Shown in pieces: positions 60,898 to 64,000 of a stretch of DNA of 64,000 bases. Below the pieces are notes generated by a model. It searched no databases, had not been told where the DNA came from, and worked only from the letters and a program-made list of their open reading frames with translations. Numbering within the stretch: position 1 is the first letter of the stretch; every line of letters begins with the position of its first letter. The translations under genes and the position numbers were made by a program. This DNA is from an uncultured bacterium (GTDB lineage: Bacteria; Vulcanimicrobiota; Xenobia; Xenobiales; Xenobiaceae): positions 83,159 to 147,158 of the forward strand of contig CAKUDB010000002.1 of NCBI GenBank assembly GCA_934644775.1, in the 5' to 3' direction.

Positions 60898-63165
60898 TTA
60901 CTTTTCGAAGTTGGAAACGACCTTAAGTACGTTGCCGATCTTGGCTACGTCTTCGGCGCTGCCCTGTACGAAGATAACGTTCAACATTTCGTCAACTTTA
61001 AAATCTACGTTGGGGTAGAGCTTAATTAAACTGTCAGCCACAGCCGCCGCACTGCGCTCTTTCAAGGGGAAATAGGCATAATGATCTTTTACTAGCGCCG
61101 CCTTCTCTTTTACCGCGCTAGTTTCAGCTGGCGGCACAGTAGCCGCTTTAGGTGTAGCGTCAGCTTTACTAGCATCGGCCTTAGGTGCGGTAGCAGCTTT
61201 ACTAGCGTCGGCCTTGGGTGCAGTGGCAGCTTTGTTGGCGTCGGCCTTAGGAGCGGCAGCAGCCTTGTTAGCGTCAGCCTTGGGCGCAGCGGCAGCTTTG
61301 CTAGCGTCGGCCTTGGGCGCAGCGGCAGCTTTGTTGGCGTCGGCCTTAGGAGCGGCAGCAGCCTTGTTAGCGTCAGCCTTGGGCGCAGCGGCAGCTTTAC
61401 TAGCGTCGGCCTTGGGTGCGGCAGCAGCTTTACTAGCGTCGGCCTTGGGCGCAGCGGCAGCTTTGCTAGCGTCGGCCTTGGGTGCGGCGGCAGTTGGTTT
61501 ATAATCTTGGGCGTAGTTGTAAGAAATGGCATAGAAAGCGCCGCCATTTACATCTACGTCTTGCACAAAGTAGGGCGGGTTTTGCACTTTAACTTCGATA
61601 ATGACTTTATTAGCCGCCGCTTGTTTGGCTTGGTAGCTGATAATTTGGCCTTTATCAAGCTTAGCTGCTTGGGTAGGCCCTTGCAAAATAGCTGGGCAAA
61701 GCTCGATAGTCATAGCTGAGTTGCGGCTGGCGGCGCGTTTAACTACATTTTTTAAATTGCCTTTGTAAATTAAGCCAATACGCAGCTCATCCGCTTTAGG
61801 ATTAAAGATAACTTTAAGCTTTACAGGATCATCTTTATCCGTAAGCTGGGCAGGCTCAGGCTTAGTCTCAGCTTTACGCCCATTGTCAATTTTAGTTGCG
61901 GTGGCAGCTTTGTTGGCGTCAGCCTTGGGTGTAGCGGCAGCTTTGCTAGCGTCAGCCTTAGTTGCGGTGGCAGCTTTACTAGCGTCAGCTTTGGGCGCGG
62001 CGGCAGGCTTGCTAGCGTCAGCCTTAGTTGCGGTGGCAGCTTTGTTGGCGTCAGCCTTGGGTGCGGTGGCAGCTTTGTTGGCGTCAGCCTTAGTTGCGGT
62101 GGCAGCTTTGTTGGCGTCGGCCTTAGGCGCGGCAGCAGCTTTGCTAGCGTCAGCCTTAGTTGCGGCAGCAGCTTTGCTAGCGTCAGCCTTAGTTGCGGTA
62201 GCAGCTTTGTTAGCGTCAGCCTTGGGCGCGGCGGCAGGCTTGTTGGCGTCAGCCTTAGTTGCGGCGGCAGCTTTGTTGGCGTCGGCTTTAGTCGCGGCAG
62301 CAGCTTTGTTGGCGTCGGCTTTAGGCGCGGCAGCAGTTTTGTTGGCGTCGGCCTTAGGCGCGGCAGCAGCTTTGTTGGCGTCGGCCTTAGTCGCGGCAGC
62401 AGCTTTGTTAGCGTCAGCCTTAGGCGCAGCGGCAGCTTTGTTGGCGTCGGCTTTAGGCGCAGCGGCAGCTTTGTTGGCGTCGGCTTTAGGCGCGGCAGCA
62501 GCTTTGTTGGCGTCAGCCTTAGTTGCGGCGGCAGCTTTGTTGGCGTCGGCCTTAGGCGCGGCAGCAGCTTTTTTGGCGTCGGCCTTGGGTGCAGCGGCAG
62601 CTTTGTTGGCGTCGGCCTTGGGTGCAGCGGCAGCTTTGTTGGCGTCGGCTTTAGGCGCGGCAGCAGCTTTGTTGGCGTCGGCCTTGGGTGCAGCGGCAGC
62701 TTTGTTGGCGTCAGCCTTGGGCGTGGCCTCTGGTTTAGCGCTAAGCAAGTTTATGGGCAGTATATATTTTACGCCTTGAATATTTTTGACGGCCGGAATT
62801 TGGAAGACTTTAATATTCGGCTCATTGGCAGCCCGGATATTTACTACTACTGTATCGTCGTCTACTTGACTAATGAGCGCCTCTTTGGCATTGTCGCCTT
62901 CTAAAGGAACAACTTGGGTGGAGCCTTTTAAGGAAGCCCCGTCAATAGTGATTCTGGCTGAACCGCTGCTATATTCTGACTTAAAAATAGGGGAGGCCTC
63001 GCTAGCCCAAGTAACGCTTATTTCTAAAATTCCGCCTTTTACTTGGGTGACAACTCGCACAGGAATAGTAGGGGCGGCAGCTTCAGAGGGTAGGCAAACA
63101 TAAGAGAGCGTACCAGCCCCTAATAAAGCTGCTAGAGCCGCATGGCGTAACCAACGAGAATACAT
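60898..63165 (-). CDS. Exported AMIN-domain protein with two Ala/Lys-rich repeat tracts and a secretin-like C-terminus
   Basis: A 755-residue exported protein. Order: signal peptide (about 1-30), AMIN-like domain (about 34-142), 25 tandem 11-residue units of the KADANKAAAAP type (150-424), a second AMIN-like segment (about 445-550), ten more units (563-672), and a C-terminal domain (about 695-755) ending LNVIFVQGSAEDVAKIGNVL. That last part resembles the short N-domains of secretins and TonB-system proteins. AMIN domains bind peptidoglycan or target periplasmic machines, and the secretin-like tail suggests a secretion or pilus-related periplasmic protein without the pore. The repeats form a long, flexible, highly positive tether. 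Confidence 0.82.
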   Translation of the reverse strand: MYSRWLRHAALAALLGAGTLSYVCLPSEAAAPTIPVRVVTQVKGGILEISVTWASEASPIFKSEYSSGSARITIDGASLKGSTQVVPLEGDNAKEALISQVDDDTVVVNIRAANEPNIKVFQIPAVKNIQGVKYILPINLLSAKPEATPKADANKAAAAPKADANKAAAAPKADANKAAAAPKADANKAAAAPKADAKKAAAAPKADANKAAAATKADANKAAAAPKADANKAAAAPKADANKAAAAPKADANKAAAATKADANKAAAAPKADANKTAAAPKADANKAAAATKADANKAAAATKADANKPAAAPKADANKAATATKADASKAAAATKADASKAAAAPKADANKAATATKADANKAATAPKADANKAATATKADASKPAAAPKADASKAATATKADASKAAATPKADANKAATATKIDNGRKAETKPEPAQLTDKDDPVKLKVIFNPKADELRIGLIYKGNLKNVVKRAASRNSAMTIELCPAILQGPTQAAKLDKGQIISYQAKQAAANKVIIEVKVQNPPYFVQDVDVNGGAFYAISYNYAQDYKPTAAAPKADASKAAAAPKADASKAAAAPKADASKAAAAPKADANKAAAAPKADANKAAAAPKADASKAAAAPKADANKAAAAPKADANKAATAPKADASKAATAPKADASKADATPKAATVPPAETSAVKEKAALVKDHYAYFPLKERSAAAVADSLIKLYPNVDFKVDEMLNVIFVQGSAEDVAKIGNVLKVVSNFEK
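61150..61479 (-). repeat. 33-bp coding minisatellite, array B (10 units)
   Basis: Ten direct, in-frame 33-bp units encode KAD-A(S/N)-K-AAAAP variants. Units differ mainly by Ser/Asn alternation and synonymous changes. It lies downstream of the second AMIN-like segment in the same gene as array A. Confidence 0.95.
61894..62718 (-). repeat. 33-bp coding minisatellite, array A (25 units)
   Basis: Twenty-five direct, in-frame 33-bp units encode 11-residue repeats. The first nine are nearly uniform and later ones vary (AAAAT, AATAT, PAAAP, KKAAAAP). Perfect 33-bp periodicity means copy-number changes keep the frame. Confidence 0.95.
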
Positions 63166-63253
63166 AGACGTCCTCCCAAAAGAAGAAAATGATTGGGGAT
63201 GTGTTTTTGTTTTTGTCTTTGCACATCCTGCCTGAAGAAATTGGCGAAAAGAA

Positions 63254-63281
63254 AAAGGCCTGAAGCACGCTCCAAGCCTTT
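63254..63281 (-). terminator. Intrinsic terminator after small exported protein gene
   Basis: On the minus strand AAAGGC and GCCTTT form a 6-bp stem followed by TTCTTTT, about 30 nt past the stop of the small exported protein and before the AMIN gene. Confidence 0.6.
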
Positions 63282-63309
63282 GTTGTATAGGTACAGATTG
63301 GACAAAAAA

Positions 63310-63633
63310 TTACTTACTTAACTTCTTGATGGAAGCTAAAATAAAGCGGCCGCTCTGTTTATCGCGAGAAACTTTGATCTGGACTCTGTCGCCAGCTCGG
63401 AAGTTCTCTTGGAGCTTGTTCTTATAACCCACTTCGGCGGGAACAAAAGCGGTGACGACCTTTTGGTGCTCGTAGTTGACTACGTTGACGGAAATATTAG
63501 AAACTTCCGTTAAAGTTCCGGTAAATTTTTCTAAGTTGACGCCGTAAATTAGGCCAGCCTGGCTGGGCAGAGCCCATAAACACAGAGTTGCTATTGCTAA
63601 AACCAAACTAAGAAAGAACTTTTTATTCAGCAT
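63310..63633 (-). CDS. Small exported protein, beta-rich
   Basis: A 107-residue exported protein. The signal peptide is clear (LNKKFFLSLVLAIATLCLWA, cleavage near LPSQA at about residue 26). The mature 80 residues are beta-rich: TGTLTEVSNISVNVVNYE, VVTAFVPAEVGYKN and GDRVQIKVSRD suggest a small barrel such as an OB- or SH3-like fold. I start at the ATG at 63633, where the signal peptide begins; an upstream in-frame TTG directly abuts AGAGG and is too close. It resembles in size and character the exported protein at 17.2-17.6 kb. No function is assigned. Confidence 0.7.
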   Translation of the reverse strand: MLNKKFFLSLVLAIATLCLWALPSQAGLIYGVNLEKFTGTLTEVSNISVNVVNYEHQKVVTAFVPAEVGYKNKLQENFRAGDRVQIKVSRDKQSGRFILASIKKLSK

Positions 63634-63774
63634 AATTAAAAACCGCAAACCTCTAAATTTTAGCGACGATTTTCTTTAATCTCCTAACAATCCCTGCCTA
63701 CAGCCGCTTTTTGGCCTTGCTTTTTGATAAAGGCGAAAAAATAGCTAACTACAATTAACTAGAAAAAAACCAAA

Positions 63775-63811
63775 AAAGACAAAGCATCCAACCCACAAAG
63801 ATTGGATGCTT
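63775..63811 (-). terminator. Intrinsic terminator after tandem tRNA-Asn genes
   Basis: AAGCATCCAA and TTGGATGCTT form a 10-bp perfect stem with a 10-nt loop. On the minus strand it is followed by TTGTCTTTTTT, about 30 nt past the second tRNA. Confidence 0.85.
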
Positions 63812-63839
63812 GTTGTGCCTTATTTATTCTTCTACGCAA

Positions 63840-63914
63840 TGGCTCCGACAGCAGGATTTGAACCTACGACCGATCGGTTAACAGCCGATTGCTCTACCGC
63901 TGAGCTATGTCGGA
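63840..63914 (-). tRNA. tRNA-Asn (anticodon GUU), downstream copy
   Basis: A 75-nt cloverleaf including encoded CCA. The anticodon stem ATCGG/CCGAT encloses CTGTTAA, giving anticodon GTT. The acceptor stem TCCGACA/TGTCGGA pairs fully, the discriminator is G, and the T-arm GTAGG-TTCAAAT-CCTGC is regular. Confidence 0.96.
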
Positions 63915-63923
63915 ATATAAAGT

Positions 63924-63998
63924 TGGCTCCGACAGCAGGATTTGAACCTACGACCGATCGGTTAACAGCCGATTGCTCTACCGCTGAGCTATGTCGGA
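63924..63998 (-). tRNA. tRNA-Asn (anticodon GUU), upstream copy
   Basis: Identical in sequence to the neighbouring tRNA-Asn, offset by exactly 84 bp with a 9-nt spacer, also with encoded CCA. The pair looks like a recent tandem duplication transcribed together on the minus strand toward one terminator. Confidence 0.96.
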
Positions 63999-64000
63999 AT

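Noticed and set aside
61150..62718. Regular 33-bp direct repeats resembling a CRISPR array
   Set aside because: The units are contiguous with no spacers and encode in-frame 11-residue repeats; no cas genes are present.
61883..62779. Long open frame on the plus strand opposite the repeat arrays, encoding a leucine/alanine repeat protein
   Set aside because: It is the antisense of the 33-bp repeats in the AMIN gene. It has no ribosome-binding site or domain, and the periodic composition alone keeps it open.

Overview
The window reads as chromosome of an anaerobic, double-membraned (diderm) bacterium whose core genes look Firmicutes-like. The ribosomal protein S18 sequence and the rpsF-ssb-rpsR-rplI-dnaB cluster resemble Firmicutes. 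An outer-membrane beta-barrel with a terminal aromatic residue, AMIN-domain envelope proteins and lipoproteins point to an outer membrane. A biotin-dependent sodium-pumping oxaloacetate decarboxylase, SelD and a ferredoxin:thioredoxin reductase-type subunit fit an anaerobe. A Negativicutes-like gut or rumen organism is my best guess, but this rests on recalled family resemblance, not a search. No rRNA, CRISPR array, transposase, integrase or phage gene was seen.

Layout. 1-6.4 kb: an exported metallopeptidase-like protein, a small operon (ModE-like regulator, ECF-type S component, nitroreductase lipoprotein), a 5'-3' exonuclease, an M20 dipeptidase and tRNA-Ser. 6.6-7.8 kb: an AGA-rich zinc-ribbon membrane protein and a highly structured stretch. 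7.9-11.7 kb: a phosphoglycosyl transferase, aminotransferase and membrane 4,6-dehydratase, resembling a bacillosamine-type glycan initiation cassette; a GT4 glycosyltransferase follows at 15.4 kb. 11.7-15.3 kb: a sensor histidine kinase divergent from a receiver-Ser/Thr kinase fusion. 16.7-23.4 kb: an FTR-like protein, small envelope proteins, threonine synthase, a porin, SelD and a polytopic membrane protein. 23.5-27.0 kb: the ribosomal/replication operon with promoter, leader and internal terminators. 27-35.8 kb: a YedF-like protein, a DUF4127 protein, a beta-propeller, LeuRS, a Sel1-repeat protein and a Bax inhibitor-1 family protein.

35.9-42.1 kb holds one 2057-residue non-ribosomal peptide synthetase with order A-T-C-A-T-R. 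This is the architecture of enzymes that release dipeptide aldehydes maturing to pyrazinones. A membrane protein gene is divergent from it. 43-47.5 kb: a chorismate mutase-DAHP synthase, a GT2, a parvulin-type foldase, a DUF47 protein and a lipoprotein. 47.6-52.8 kb is the most unusual block: two tandem paralogues joining RTX calcium-binding repeats to an M91 (NleD-like) metallopeptidase domain, followed by a Fic-family protein whose active-site motif is destroyed. 53-57.8 kb: oadG-oadA-oadB divergent from birA, which would biotinylate OadA; OadB has an extra exported N-terminal region. 58-64 kb: a HTH/coiled-coil protein, a long TPR protein, an AMIN protein interrupted by two 33-bp coding minisatellites (35 units), a small exported protein and two tandem identical tRNA-Asn genes.

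Most gene ends carry clear intrinsic terminators, so transcription units are short. The window combines envelope biology, sodium-coupled decarboxylation, signalling and two host- or competitor-facing loci: the NRPS and the RTX-M91 pair.
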